The notes below the pieces were generated by a model. It ran no database searches. It was not told the origin of the DNA and saw only the letters and a list, made by a program, of their open reading frames with translations. From Clostridia bacterium (GTDB taxonomy: Bacteria; Bacillota; Clostridia; TANB77; CAG-508): a stretch of DNA of 64,000 nt. Numbering within the stretch: the first letter of the stretch is position 1; each line of letters starts with the position of its first letter. Positions 23,815-32,462 of this stretch are shown in pieces. The stretch lies in contig JAFRCC010000004.1 of assembly GCA_017404545.1 (NCBI GenBank), positions 58,796 through 122,795 of the forward strand, read 5' to 3'. The position numbers and the translations under genes are program-made.

Positions 23815-25888
23815 TTTTTTTACCTCCTTCTTTCTTTAATCCAATTGTTGTTTTGCAAACTAATTTATCAAAAACCATCAAATATGCAGGCAGTGCAAAT
23901 ATAACTGAAAACATGCTAATTATTGCACCTCTTCCAAGTAAAACACATATTGAACTTATTATTTCTATTTTAGAATAAAGTCCAACACCTATAGTTGCTC
24001 CAAAAAAGCACATACCGCTTGTAAATATTGAAGCTATTGATGTACCGAGAGCATATTCTATTGCTTCTTTTTTCTCTATTCCATCTTTGCGTTTTGCTAT
24101 ATATTTCGACGTAATCAAAATAGCATAATCTATAGTTGCTCCCAATTGAATAGTTCCAATTACAATTGAAGCAATAAATGGAAGAACTGTATTTGTATAA
24201 TACGGAATTCCCATATTTATGAAAATTGCAAATTCTATAACTAACATAAGTATAAATGGTAATGATGCTGATTTTAAAATTACAAGCATAATAACAAATA
24301 TAATTGCTATTGAGATTGTATTAACACTGTTGAAATCATGATCTGCAATTTCAACCAAGTCATTCATAAGCGGACCTTCACCTGCGAGAATTGCTTTATT
24401 ATCATATTTTTTTATAATCTTATTTACTGTTTTTATTTGATTATTTAATTCATCTGTTGCCATCTCATAATTTGAACTTACAAGTACTAATTTATATTTT
24501 TCTGTTTCTATCTTACTTAAAACACTATCTGGAATCATTGATTCTGGTATACCTGTTTCTGATAATTTTGCAGTACTAAGAACCCATTGTATTCCATCTA
24601 ACTCATTTATTTCACTTGTCATATTATTTAGATTTTCAGTTGAAATGTTTGCATCAACAAGAATCATTTCAACTGAAACCATATCGAATTTTTCTTTTAA
24701 GTCTTTGTTTGCATCAACACTTTCTAGTGAAGCTGGCAATTTTGAATCTAAATTATAATAAATTTCAGTTCTCTTATAACCATAAAACGCAAATGGTAAT
24801 ATTAGCATAAAAATAACTATTGTAGCCTTATAATGTTTCATTACAAAATTCTTTAAATGTTTGAATTCTGGAAATATGCTCTTGTGTTTTGTTTTTTCAA
24901 TTGCACCATTAAAGCATAAAATCATAGCTGGTAAAACTGTTACCACACAAATTACACCAAATAAAACACCTTTTGCCATAACTATACCAATATCTGCGCC
25001 TAATTTTAAATTCATTCCACAAAGTGCTAAAAACCCTGCAATAGTTGTTATAGAGCTTCCAAATACAGACCCTATAGTTGTTGCTATTGCGGAAGCCATA
25101 GCATCCTCATTATTTTTTCCACTACTCTTTTCTTGTGTATAGCTATGATATAGGAAAATAGCGAAATCTGTTGTTACACCAAGTTGTAGTACCGAAGAGA
25201 TTGCTTTTGTAATATACGATATTTGACCAAGAAAGATATTTGTTCCCATATTATATAAAATTGCAACACCAATATTAAGCAATAAAAATATTGGAGCAAC
25301 ATATGAATCCAATGTTAGCTCAAGTATTATAAAACATAATATTACCGCAATTATTACATATATAAAAAATTCCTGATTAAAAATATTTTTAGTATCTAAT
25401 ATAATCGCGGCCATTCCGCTAATTTTACATCTTTCATCTGTAATCTTCCTAATTTTTTCGATTGTATCCATTGTATTATCAGACGACATTCCCTCTTTAA
25501 ATGTAACCATTATCATAGTTGTATTTTCTTTGTATACAACATCTCTAATATTATCTGGTAACATTTCATTTGGAATTTTTTCTCCAAGCACATCAGCTAT
25601 GCTTCCAACCATTGCTACTGAATCCATTGCTCTTATTTCTTCTTCCAGCCTAAGCATTTCTTTTTCCGGCATATTATCAACTAGAATAATTGAATATGCC
25701 CCCATCTGAAAATCACCTGTCAAAATATTTTCACCTTGAATTGTTTCTATATTATCTGGCAAATATATAAGAATATCATAATTAATTTTTGTTTTAGCCA
25801 TACCTATTGCAGCTGGAATTGCAATTAAAATTGTAATTATTAGAATAAGTTTTCTATATTTACATATAAATTTTCCAAACTTTTGCAT
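23807..25888 (-). CDS. MMPL/RND-type membrane transporter
   Basis: A 693-residue protein with two similar halves. Each has one N-terminal membrane helix, an extracytoplasmic domain, then five helices (for example FFIYVIIAVILCFIILELTL and VNTISIAIIFVIMLVILK), giving about twelve in total. The repeated motif LQLGVTTDFAIFLYHSY / IQLGATIDYAILITSKY carries the membrane aspartate typical of proton-driven RND/MMPL pumps. It is preceded by a divergent TetR gene with operators over its promoter and followed by the secreted partner. Substrates in the family include lipids, drugs and other hydrophobic molecules; none can be named here. Confidence 0.9.
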   Translation of the reverse strand: MQKFGKFICKYRKLILIITILIAIPAAIGMAKTKINYDILIYLPDNIETIQGENILTGDFQMGAYSIILVDNMPEKEMLRLEEEIRAMDSVAMVGSIADVLGEKIPNEMLPDNIRDVVYKENTTMIMVTFKEGMSSDNTMDTIEKIRKITDERCKISGMAAIILDTKNIFNQEFFIYVIIAVILCFIILELTLDSYVAPIFLLLNIGVAILYNMGTNIFLGQISYITKAISSVLQLGVTTDFAIFLYHSYTQEKSSGKNNEDAMASAIATTIGSVFGSSITTIAGFLALCGMNLKLGADIGIVMAKGVLFGVICVVTVLPAMILCFNGAIEKTKHKSIFPEFKHLKNFVMKHYKATIVIFMLILPFAFYGYKRTEIYYNLDSKLPASLESVDANKDLKEKFDMVSVEMILVDANISTENLNNMTSEINELDGIQWVLSTAKLSETGIPESMIPDSVLSKIETEKYKLVLVSSNYEMATDELNNQIKTVNKIIKKYDNKAILAGEGPLMNDLVEIADHDFNSVNTISIAIIFVIMLVILKSASLPFILMLVIEFAIFINMGIPYYTNTVLPFIASIVIGTIQLGATIDYAILITSKYIAKRKDGIEKKEAIEYALGTSIASIFTSGMCFFGATIGVGLYSKIEIISSICVLLGRGAIISMFSVIFALPAYLMVFDKLVCKTTIGLKKEGGKKNA

Positions 25889-25910
25889 GAAATATTTCTC
25901 CTTTCATTTA

Positions 25911-25923
25911 TGACCATTGGTCA
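25911..25923. promoter_or_regulatory. TetR-type operator 1
   Basis: Perfect palindrome TGACC ATT GGTCA between the MMPL start point and its ribosome site. Confidence 0.78.
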
Positions 25924-25939
25924 ATTTTAACTATCCATA

Positions 25940-25968
25940 ATTATACTATTCTACTGACTAATAGTCAA
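25940..25968 (-). promoter_or_regulatory. Promoter of the MMPL operon
   Basis: On the minus strand TTGACT and TATAAT have 17-base spacing. The -35 box overlaps operator 2, so binding there would block polymerase. Confidence 0.82.
25955..25967. promoter_or_regulatory. TetR-type operator 2
   Basis: Perfect palindrome TGACT AAT AGTCA, same plan as operator 1, centres 44 bp apart. A further half-site TTGACTATT lies at 25986, closer to the TetR gene. Confidence 0.8.
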
Positions 25969-26051
25969 TACTTATTTAAATTTTATTGACTATTCTTGCT
26001 TTTTATGAAATAATATAATTGTTAATTTAAGTGATTTTTAGGGGGCTTTGT

Positions 26052-26654
26052 ATGAAAGATGAATCAAAAGATAAACAATCCAGATTATTAAATAATGCCT
26101 TTAAACTATTTACAAAAAAAGGTGTAAAAGATACTTCTATTCAAGAAATAGTTGATGGCGCAGATGTAGCAAAAGGTACATTTTACTTATACTTCAAGGA
26201 TAAATATGAAATAAGAGATGTTTTAATCGCGCAAAAATCCAAAAAGCTGTTTAATAATGCCTTAAAGGCATTAAAAAAGAGCAATGTAATTGGTTTACCT
26301 GAGCAAGTTATTTTTATAATCAATCATGTTATTGATGCACTTTCTAAAAATACTTTGCTTTTAAAATTCATTTCAAAAAATTTATCTTGGGGAGTTTACA
26401 ATGAAACCGTTAATAAAATATATGAAAAAGAAGCAAATACTGAAAATGGCCTTAGAAGCTTATTTATAAAAGGAATTGAAGAAAATAATCTAAATATACC
26501 TAATCCAGATGTAACACTTTTTATGATTATTGAACTTGTAAGCTCTACATGCTTTAATTCTATTTTATATAAAAATCCACTACCAATTGATGAATTTAAA
26601 CCTTATCTATTTTCTACGATAAAGAAAATAATACACGATAATAGTTTTGTATAA
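26052..26654 (+). CDS. TetR/AcrR-family repressor
   Basis: About 200 residues. The N-terminal HTH matches the family (LLNNAFKLFTKKGVKDTSIQ, EIVDGADVAKGTFYLYFKDK). The C-terminal ligand-binding domain is helical and not assignable. The ATG at 26052 follows AGGGGG; an earlier in-frame start at 26031 precedes that site. It is divergent from the MMPL operon, and two matched palindromes lie between the genes. Very probably it represses the transporter and perhaps itself, released by an unknown hydrophobic ligand. Confidence 0.9.
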   Translation: MKDESKDKQSRLLNNAFKLFTKKGVKDTSIQEIVDGADVAKGTFYLYFKDKYEIRDVLIAQKSKKLFNNALKALKKSNVIGLPEQVIFIINHVIDALSKNTLLLKFISKNLSWGVYNETVNKIYEKEANTENGLRSLFIKGIEENNLNIPNPDVTLFMIIELVSSTCFNSILYKNPLPIDEFKPYLFSTIKKIIHDNSFV

Positions 26655-26701
26655 AATCTTTCTCTTTTTTATTTATACGTACTAGTTTAGTTCAAAACAA
26701 T

Positions 26702-26731
26702 TTCTGGGACTCAGTCTTATATTCTGAGCCC
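26702..26731. terminator. Weak hairpin between the TetR gene and the M50 protease gene
   Basis: GGG-CTCAG pairs with CTGAG-CCC around a 9-base loop between convergent genes. There is no T run on either side, so termination is uncertain. Confidence 0.4.
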
Positions 26732-26732
26732 C

Positions 26733-27374
26733 TCAATTAATTATATCAATTATTCTCATTTTTAATCTTATTAATTTAGAATATCGCATTCTCATGTACA
26801 TCATATATAACACATAAAAAATAATCCAATAATTGTGAATTTTTAAAATAAAGATACTACTAAATACCATCACAATTATTAGAAATATTTTTGATATTTT
26901 TTCTGTTAAAATATATGCTTTTTTTTCACCAACCAAAATATACGCAATACTCTTTATTATTCTACCTCCATCTAGTGGGTACATTCCAATTAAATTAAAA
27001 ATGGCAATCAAAAAGTTTATATAAATTATATCATTTATGTATTTTCCATTTATGTTTGAAAAGAGTAACCCTAATGCTACGCAAATATTAAATAATGGTC
27101 CAGAAATGTAAATTAAAATTTTTTTTAATTCTATTACATTTCCTTTTAATATTTTTTTGTTATAATCTTCTATTTTGTAGTTGAAAGATATTGAACAACC
27201 AACTGCTTTTATTTCCATGTCAGTTGCTTTTGCTCCTAATAACACTCCAATTAATAAATGGCATAACTCATGAAAAAAAATAAATATCATTAGCAATAAA
27301 TATATTTCCAGCTGATTTGTCATATAAAAAATTACAAAAAAAAGTAATATTTTTATATCAAATTTTACACACAT
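26733..27374 (-). CDS. M50 site-2 protease (SpoIVFB-like)
   Basis: A 213-residue polytopic intramembrane metalloprotease. HELCH in the second hydrophobic segment supplies the zinc ligands, and the distal aspartate motif MYPLDGGRIIKSI is present. About five to six hydrophobic segments. It directly follows an M23-domain membrane protein (24-base gap), the same order as spoIVFA-spoIVFB. In spore formers SpoIVFB cleaves pro-sigma-K in the mother cell. The naming is an inference from family and order. Confidence 0.88.
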   Translation of the reverse strand: MCVKFDIKILLFFVIFYMTNQLEIYLLLMIFIFFHELCHLLIGVLLGAKATDMEIKAVGCSISFNYKIEDYNKKILKGNVIELKKILIYISGPLFNICVALGLLFSNINGKYINDIIYINFLIAIFNLIGMYPLDGGRIIKSIAYILVGEKKAYILTEKISKIFLIIVMVFSSIFILKIHNYWIIFYVLYMMYMRMRYSKLIRLKMRIIDIIN

Positions 27375-27398
27375 ACCATTTTCAACACCTCACTCATC

Positions 27399-28280
27399 TT
27401 AAAATTTCATTACTAGCTCTGGATTTATGGCTTTATCTTCTCTTCTTATCTCAAAATGCAAATGTGGTCCTGTAGCTCTACCTGTTGATCCAACTTTTGC
27501 AATTGCTTGACCTTTATCTATTACATCACCCTCATTAACCAGTAGTTCACTACAATGGCCATAAATAAATATTATATCATCATTTTTAATTTTTAAGTGT
27601 TTCCCAAAGTCTCCTGTTTCTGAGGCTTCTATTACAATACCATTTGCCGCAGATATAATGGTGCTTCCTGTTGCTGCCCCAATGTCTATTCCCTTATGAT
27701 TAGCAGAAACTATTTCGTTTGATTGTCTATTACCAAATTTCGATGTTATTACTCCATTTTTTAGTGGATTTTCTAATTCTAATTTTTCCTTAATATAGTT
27801 AACATCTTCTTCTTCTAAATTTTGTACCTCTATTATTTCATCTTGTTCTTCTACCAGCTCTCCTCCCATTCCTAAAGTATCTTCCTCATCAATACTACCT
27901 TCATTAGTATTAGTTGTTACTTCATCTACAATATCCTCACCTTTCTCTTCATCTTTATTATCATTATTTTCAGTAAAAATTATTTTGCTTTTTTCCTTGA
28001 TAAAATTGTATATTTCTTTAAAATTAATATCATAATCTAAAATCGACCTTATATCTTCCATATATTTATTTGTGTTTTCATTGCTAGAGCTTTTTATATA
28101 ATAAAATCCACAATAAATTATTAGACAAATTAAAATTTGAATAACTATATTTCTTGTTTTAAGTGTATTTTTTTCCATTCCGCTTTTATTATAATTTAAT
28201 TCAATTTCTGTATTTTTTCTTCGTTGGACAATGTCTTCCGCTCTTTTTATTCGCTCTTCTTCACTCAATAATCTATCCAT
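27399..28280 (-). CDS. Membrane-anchored M23 (LytM) domain protein, SpoIVFA-like
   Basis: A 293-residue protein with a charged N-terminus, one membrane segment (about 47-65), a long acidic linker (VDEVTTNTNEGSIDEEDTLG) and a C-terminal M23 domain. The metal-binding HKGIDIG and HLHFEI motifs are intact (GPHLHFEIRRED), so catalysis is possible, whereas in Bacillus SpoIVFA the fold serves mainly for tethering and inhibition. It is paired with the M50 protease downstream. Alternative: an ordinary peptidoglycan hydrolase. Confidence 0.85.
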   Translation of the reverse strand: MDRLLSEEERIKRAEDIVQRRKNTEIELNYNKSGMEKNTLKTRNIVIQILICLIIYCGFYYIKSSSNENTNKYMEDIRSILDYDINFKEIYNFIKEKSKIIFTENNDNKDEEKGEDIVDEVTTNTNEGSIDEEDTLGMGGELVEEQDEIIEVQNLEEEDVNYIKEKLELENPLKNGVITSKFGNRQSNEIVSANHKGIDIGAATGSTIISAANGIVIEASETGDFGKHLKIKNDDIIFIYGHCSELLVNEGDVIDKGQAIAKVGSTGRATGPHLHFEIRREDKAINPELVMKF

Positions 28281-28331
28281 ATTAATAGCCTCTCTTTATC
28301 TATAGTATAACTATTAATATATATTCGAAAA

Positions 28332-28634
28332 CTACAATATAATGCTAACTATTAGAGATAATATTAGAATTATATTTACAATTTTTAATTTTTTTATTCT
28401 ACTATTGTTATCCTTTCTAAAAGAACTATTGCTATCTATATAATCTGAAATTATTAGCTCAGCCTCTCGCACAACATAATCTTCTGTATCATTTTTTTTA
28501 TAGTTTGAGTCTTTAAACTTGCTACTACACTCATATTTTTTTGCTTTCTTATTTTCTTTCAGAATTAATATAGCTTCCTCAATTGTATTAGATGGAATAT
28601 CCTTTATTCTTATAATATTTTTATTTTTTTCCAT
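28332..28634 (-). CDS. Small tail-anchored protein of unknown function
   Basis: About 100 residues: a hydrophilic Lys-rich body and one C-terminal hydrophobic helix (IVNIILILSLIVSIIL). Family not recognised. The start at 28634 follows GGGGAGG at ~9 bases; an earlier ATG at 28655 precedes that site. It sits between a yyaC-like gene and the spoIVFA-like gene on the same strand, so a sporulation link is plausible but unproven. Confidence 0.68.
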   Translation of the reverse strand: MEKNKNIIRIKDIPSNTIEEAILILKENKKAKKYECSSKFKDSNYKKNDTEDYVVREAELIISDYIDSNSSFRKDNNSRIKKLKIVNIILILSLIVSIIL

Positions 28635-28681
28635 ACCTATATACCTCCCCAACATATATAGATATTTTTTCCATTTTTTTA

Positions 28682-29200
28682 TTATTTATTCATTATAAAA
28701 TTAATTCTATCAAAAGTTTTTTTAGATAATTTTATTATTTCTGATAATGAAACATTTTGAAGTACATTAAAATTTAAATCCGGATTATTATAATCTTTTC
28801 CTACCACAACTTTTATTCCTAAGTCTCCTATTTTATTAAAATTTTTTCCTAAACTATTTCCGAAGCTAATCCCATTATTATCAACAAAAATTTTTCCAAC
28901 ATTTTCTGATGTTGATAGTGCTGCATCTATTGCAATAATATAAGGATTTTCAAATTTTTCGTTTATCTCGTTTAATGTAGTTTCAATATTTTCATATGTT
29001 ACATTATTCTCTAAATCTCCATAAACCATGCTTTGCCCATAATTTTCTCTTAGTAAACTTCCAATAATTGGACCAACACAATCTCCCATTACTCTATCTG
29101 TTCCTATACAAAAAAAAACAATTTCTTTATCCACATCTATTATTCTTTTAAAAAGATTCTTATATCCATCCAAATTTTCTTTATCCAAAATTTCCTCCAA
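28682..29200 (-). CDS. yyaC: YyaC-like spore protein (GPR-protease fold, DUF1256)
   Basis: A 172-residue protein. FFCIGTDRVMGDCVGPIIG, IAIDAALSTSENVGKI and GISFGNSLGKNFNKIG match the YyaC family, which resembles the germination protease GPR that degrades small acid-soluble spore proteins. A role in spore formation or germination is therefore likely. It heads the minus-strand run that continues into the SpoIVFA/B-like genes. Confidence 0.86.
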   Translation of the reverse strand: MEEILDKENLDGYKNLFKRIIDVDKEIVFFCIGTDRVMGDCVGPIIGSLLRENYGQSMVYGDLENNVTYENIETTLNEINEKFENPYIIAIDAALSTSENVGKIFVDNNGISFGNSLGKNFNKIGDLGIKVVVGKDYNNPDLNFNVLQNVSLSEIIKLSKKTFDRINFIMNK

Positions 29201-29278
29201 AAATTATTTTATATTTTAGGATATGTATAAAAAAAATATCTATTCCTAAAATAACAATTTTTATAGGGAAAATAAATA

Positions 29279-29340
29279 AATGTTGGCGAAGCCTTTATAT
29301 TATAGGAATTCTGGAAGAAATTCCTATAATATAAAAAACG
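29279..29340. repeat. 40-bp palindromic repeat, copy C
   Basis: The block opens TGTTGGCGAAGCC and has its palindrome at 29295-29334. It abuts the tsf terminator, just as copy A abuts the murG terminator. Confidence 0.85.
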
Positions 29341-29369
29341 AGATATGGGCTATATTAAGCCCATACCTC
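29340..29369 (-). terminator. Terminator after tsf
   Basis: GAG-TATGGGCT pairs with AGCCCATA-CTC around a 6-base loop. On the tsf-downstream side the stem is followed by a short T stretch from the adjacent repeat. Confidence 0.75.
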
Positions 29370-29410
29370 ATCTTTGTCTGGATTTTCACAATCCATTTTC
29401 CTATAATTTA

Positions 29411-30292
29411 TTATCCTTTAATTTGTTTTGCAACTTCTTCAGCAAAATTTTCTTCTACTTTTTCGATCCCTTCACCTTTTTCTAGTCTTGCAAATCTATT
29501 AATTTCTGCACCTTTTTCTTTTAATAATTGAGATACTTTCTTGTCTGGATCTTTAACGAATTCTTGGTCTACTAAGCAGATTTCTCCGTAGAATTTTCCA
29601 ATTCTTCCTTGAACCATTTTTTCAGCTATTTCAGCTGGTTTTCCTTCGTTCATAGCTTGAGCTTTTAGGATTTCCATTTCTTTTTCTACTCTTTCAGCTG
29701 GAACTGATTCTCTATTTAAGTATTCTGGTTTAGCTGCAGCTATTTGCATACAAATATCTTTAGCAAGTTCCTCAGAAGCATTGTTCATATCAACTAAAAC
29801 AGCGATTTTTCCATCTCCATGAATGTATTTAGCAACCATCCCGTTTGTTTCAAATCTTTCAAATCTTCTTATTGACATGTTCTCTCCGATTGTGGCAATT
29901 TTGTTTGTTAATACCTCTTGAACTGTCTTTGTAGAATCAGAAATTGATGTTTGAGCTAATAATGCTTCAACATCAGCTGGATTGTTTATAGCAACTTGTT
30001 TAGCTACATCAGCAACAAATGTCTTAAATTCTGCATTTGATGCAACAAAGTCAGTTTCAGCATTAACTTCAACAACTGCTCCAACCTTTCCGTCTTCTGA
30101 TATATATGCATCTACTAATCCTTCTGCAGCAACTCTGTCAGATTTCTTAGCAGCTTTTGCTATTCCTCTTTCACGTAGTAATTCGATGGCCTTTTCCATA
30201 TCTCCATCTGCTTCTGTTAGAACTTTTTTGCAGTCCATCATACCTGCACCTGTTTTTTCTCTTAAATCTTTTACTTGGCTTGCTGTTATCAT
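29411..30292 (-). CDS. tsf: Translation elongation factor Ts
   Basis: A 293-residue guanine-nucleotide exchange factor for EF-Tu. The N-terminal UBA-like domain ([19 protein letters not shown]) and the EF-Tu contact region ([14 protein letters not shown]) are diagnostic. The start at 30292 follows AAAGGGG; an earlier frame to 30331 has no such site. It is downstream of rpsB, the universal order. Confidence 0.97.
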   Translation of the reverse strand: MITASQVKDLREKTGAGMMDCKKVLTEADGDMEKAIELLRERGIAKAAKKSDRVAAEGLVDAYISEDGKVGAVVEVNAETDFVASNAEFKTFVADVAKQVAINNPADVEALLAQTSISDSTKTVQEVLTNKIATIGENMSIRRFERFETNGMVAKYIHGDGKIAVLVDMNNASEELAKDICMQIAAAKPEYLNRESVPAERVEKEMEILKAQAMNEGKPAEIAEKMVQGRIGKFYGEICLVDQEFVKDPDKKVSQLLKEKGAEINRFARLEKGEGIEKVEENFAEEVAKQIKG

Positions 30293-30400
30293 TATAAATA
30301 CCCCTTTCTTAAATAAAAATAGCTCCCACAATTATTTAAAATAATGTAGGAGCAAATATATATCCGCCCTAGATTAATTTAGGACTTTTATTTACTTAAA

Positions 30401-31186
30401 TTATTCTGCAGATTCTTCTGAAGCTACAACTTCTTCCATAGATGTTGGCTCCTCAGCCTCAGCTTCAAATGTTTCTTCAGCTGATGTAGAAACGTCTTCT
30501 GCTTCACCTTGTCTACCTTCTATGATTGCGTTAGCCATTGTATCTGCTATTAATTTAACAGCACGGATAGCGTCGTCATTTCCAGGTATAGCATAATCAA
30601 CATCTTCTGGGTTACAGTTTGTATCGACTAAACCAACAACTGGAATGTTTAATTTTCTAGCTTCTAATATAGCAATTCTTTCTTTCTTTGGATCTACTAC
30701 GAATAATACTCCAGGAACTTCAGTCATGTCTTTAATTCCTCCAAGGTTCTTCTCTAGTTTTTCCATTTCTTTCTTTAATAAAATGACTTCTTTTTTAGGT
30801 AACACATCAAATGTACCATCTTCTTGCATAGTTTCTAGTTCATTAAGTCTTTCAACTCTAGTTCTAATTGTTCCAAAGTTTGTTAGCATTCCTCCTAACC
30901 ATCTTTGGTTAACATAGAACATTCCGCTCTTTTCAGCTGCTTCTTTCATACATTCTTGAGCTTGTTTCTTTGTTCCTACGAAAAGAAATGTTTTTCCTTC
31001 CTCTGCTTGACTTCTTATGAATTCATATGCCTCATCTAATTTTTTTGAAGTCTTTTGTAAATCGATAATATGGATTCCGTTTCTAGCTTGGAATATATAC
31101 TCAGCCATTTTAGGATCCCATCTTCTAGTTTGATGTCCGAAATGAACACCAGCTTCTAGTAATTGTTTCATTGCAACTACTGCCAT
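30401..31186 (-). CDS. rpsB: 30S ribosomal protein S2
   Basis: A 261-residue protein. Signatures: [36 protein letters not shown] and [20 protein letters not shown]. The C-terminus is an acidic extension (~30 residues rich in Glu, Ser and Ala), common in Firmicutes. The start at 31186 follows AAAGGAGG. It is the first gene of rpsB-tsf, with a strong promoter ~120 bases upstream. Confidence 0.98.
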   Translation of the reverse strand: MAVVAMKQLLEAGVHFGHQTRRWDPKMAEYIFQARNGIHIIDLQKTSKKLDEAYEFIRSQAEEGKTFLFVGTKKQAQECMKEAAEKSGMFYVNQRWLGGMLTNFGTIRTRVERLNELETMQEDGTFDVLPKKEVILLKKEMEKLEKNLGGIKDMTEVPGVLFVVDPKKERIAILEARKLNIPVVGLVDTNCNPEDVDYAIPGNDDAIRAVKLIADTMANAIIEGRQGEAEDVSTSAEETFEAEAEEPTSMEEVVASEESAE

Positions 31187-31303
31187 TTTAATTTCCTCCT
31201 TTTTGTTTTTACCTCCATAAAACTTCAAACATTACAAGAAACCCATTTTTGGGGCACATTCCTGTAACTAGTTTTATGTGCGTATTGTTTTTACAACGTG
31301 GCT

Positions 31304-31332
31304 ATTATATCAGTAATTTAAGTTAAAATCAA
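31304..31332 (-). promoter_or_regulatory. Promoter of rpsB-tsf
   Basis: On the minus strand TTGATT and TATAAT have 17-base spacing. It would give a ~110-base leader containing CATTTTTGG and similar weak structures; no ribosomal-protein leader family was recognised. Confidence 0.8.
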
Positions 31333-31360
31333 GTTTTTTTGTTCAAATTTGCACATTTTT

Positions 31361-31440
31361 GGTTATAGTCTAACACTTTTTATTTAATAAGGTCAGAGAA
31401 AGGGTTGTTGTCTGAATTTTTGTTACAGTTTAATACTTTC
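31361..31440. mobile_element. MITE-like element, copy 5 (arm fragments only)
   Basis: A left arm (TAACACTTTTTATTTAATAAG, GGTCAGAGAAAGGGTTGTTG, TCTGAATTTTT) is followed directly by the start of a second left arm (GTTACAGTTTAATACTTT). Core and right arm are absent. It lies between asd and the rpsB promoter. Confidence 0.7.
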
Positions 31441-31463
31441 CGACGAACTTATTTTCTATACTA

Positions 31464-32450
31464 TTAAATAGTAATCATTTTTTCTATTATTTGTATTGCA
31501 TTTGTTGCAGCTCCTTTTCTTATATTGTCAGCTACAACCCATATATTTACACCATAATCTACGCTCTCATCTCTTCTGATTCTTCCAACATACACCTCGT
31601 CATGACCTGATGCATTTGTTGCTAATGGATATTCGTTATTACTTGGGTTATCTACTACAATTAAATTTTCCATTTTACTTAATGTTTCCTTTAATTCATT
31701 TAAATCAAATTCTTTGTTTAGCTCTACATTAATAGATTCCGAATGAGAATTTAACACAGGAACTCGAACTGTTGTTGCTGTTACTTTTAAATCAGGTCTA
31801 TGTAATATTTTTCTTGTTTCATTTATCATTTTCATTTCTTCTTTTGTATATCCATTTTCGTTGAATACGTCTATATGAGGCAAGCAATTATTAACTATTG
31901 GAAATGGGAACTTTCTTAGTGGCTTAGATCCGTCATTTTTTAAATCTTCCACTCCATTTTTTCCCGCACCAGACACAGCCTGGTAAGTAGAATATATAAC
32001 TCTCTTTATTCCATATTTATCATCTAATGCTTTTAGTGGTAGCATTGCTTGAATCGTTGAACAATTTGGATTTGCAATTATTCCTTTATGCCATTTTATA
32101 TCTTCATAATTTACCTCGGGCACAACAAGTGGAACATCTTTATTCATCCTAAATGCGCTACTATTGTCTACTACAATACATCCTTTGCCAGCAGCAATTG
32201 GAGCATATTTTAAAGACACTTCTCCACCAGCTGAAAATATTGCAAAATCAAACCCTTCGTCAAATGAATCTTCCTTTAATTCTTGAGTAACACATTCTTT
32301 TCCAAAAACCTTAATTACCTGACCAGCAGATTTTTTACTACAAAATAATTTACACTCCTCTATCGGTAAATTTCGTTCCTCCATAACTTCAATAATAGCT
32401 CTGCCAACAAGTCCCGTAGCACCTACAATAGCAATTTTATATTTTTTCAT
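31464..32450 (-). CDS. asd: Aspartate-semialdehyde dehydrogenase
   Basis: A 328-residue protein. It reduces aspartyl phosphate to the semialdehyde, the branch point to diaminopimelate/lysine, threonine and methionine. NADP-binding IVGATGLVGRAIIEVMEER, catalytic cysteine in IANPNCSTIQAMLPL and the substrate segment YQAVSGAGKNG are visible. It lies 12 bases after lysC and thus catalyses the next step. It feeds the DAP used by MurE. Confidence 0.96.
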   Translation of the reverse strand: MKKYKIAIVGATGLVGRAIIEVMEERNLPIEECKLFCSKKSAGQVIKVFGKECVTQELKEDSFDEGFDFAIFSAGGEVSLKYAPIAAGKGCIVVDNSSAFRMNKDVPLVVPEVNYEDIKWHKGIIANPNCSTIQAMLPLKALDDKYGIKRVIYSTYQAVSGAGKNGVEDLKNDGSKPLRKFPFPIVNNCLPHIDVFNENGYTKEEMKMINETRKILHRPDLKVTATTVRVPVLNSHSESINVELNKEFDLNELKETLSKMENLIVVDNPSNNEYPLATNASGHDEVYVGRIRRDESVDYGVNIWVVADNIRKGAATNAIQIIEKMITI

Positions 32451-32462
32451 ATTGAACCCCCT

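Noticed and set aside
31187..31303. Possible ribosomal-protein leader RNA before rpsB
   Set aside because: The leader is ~110 bases but I could not draw a convincing conserved structure. It may simply be an untranslated leader.
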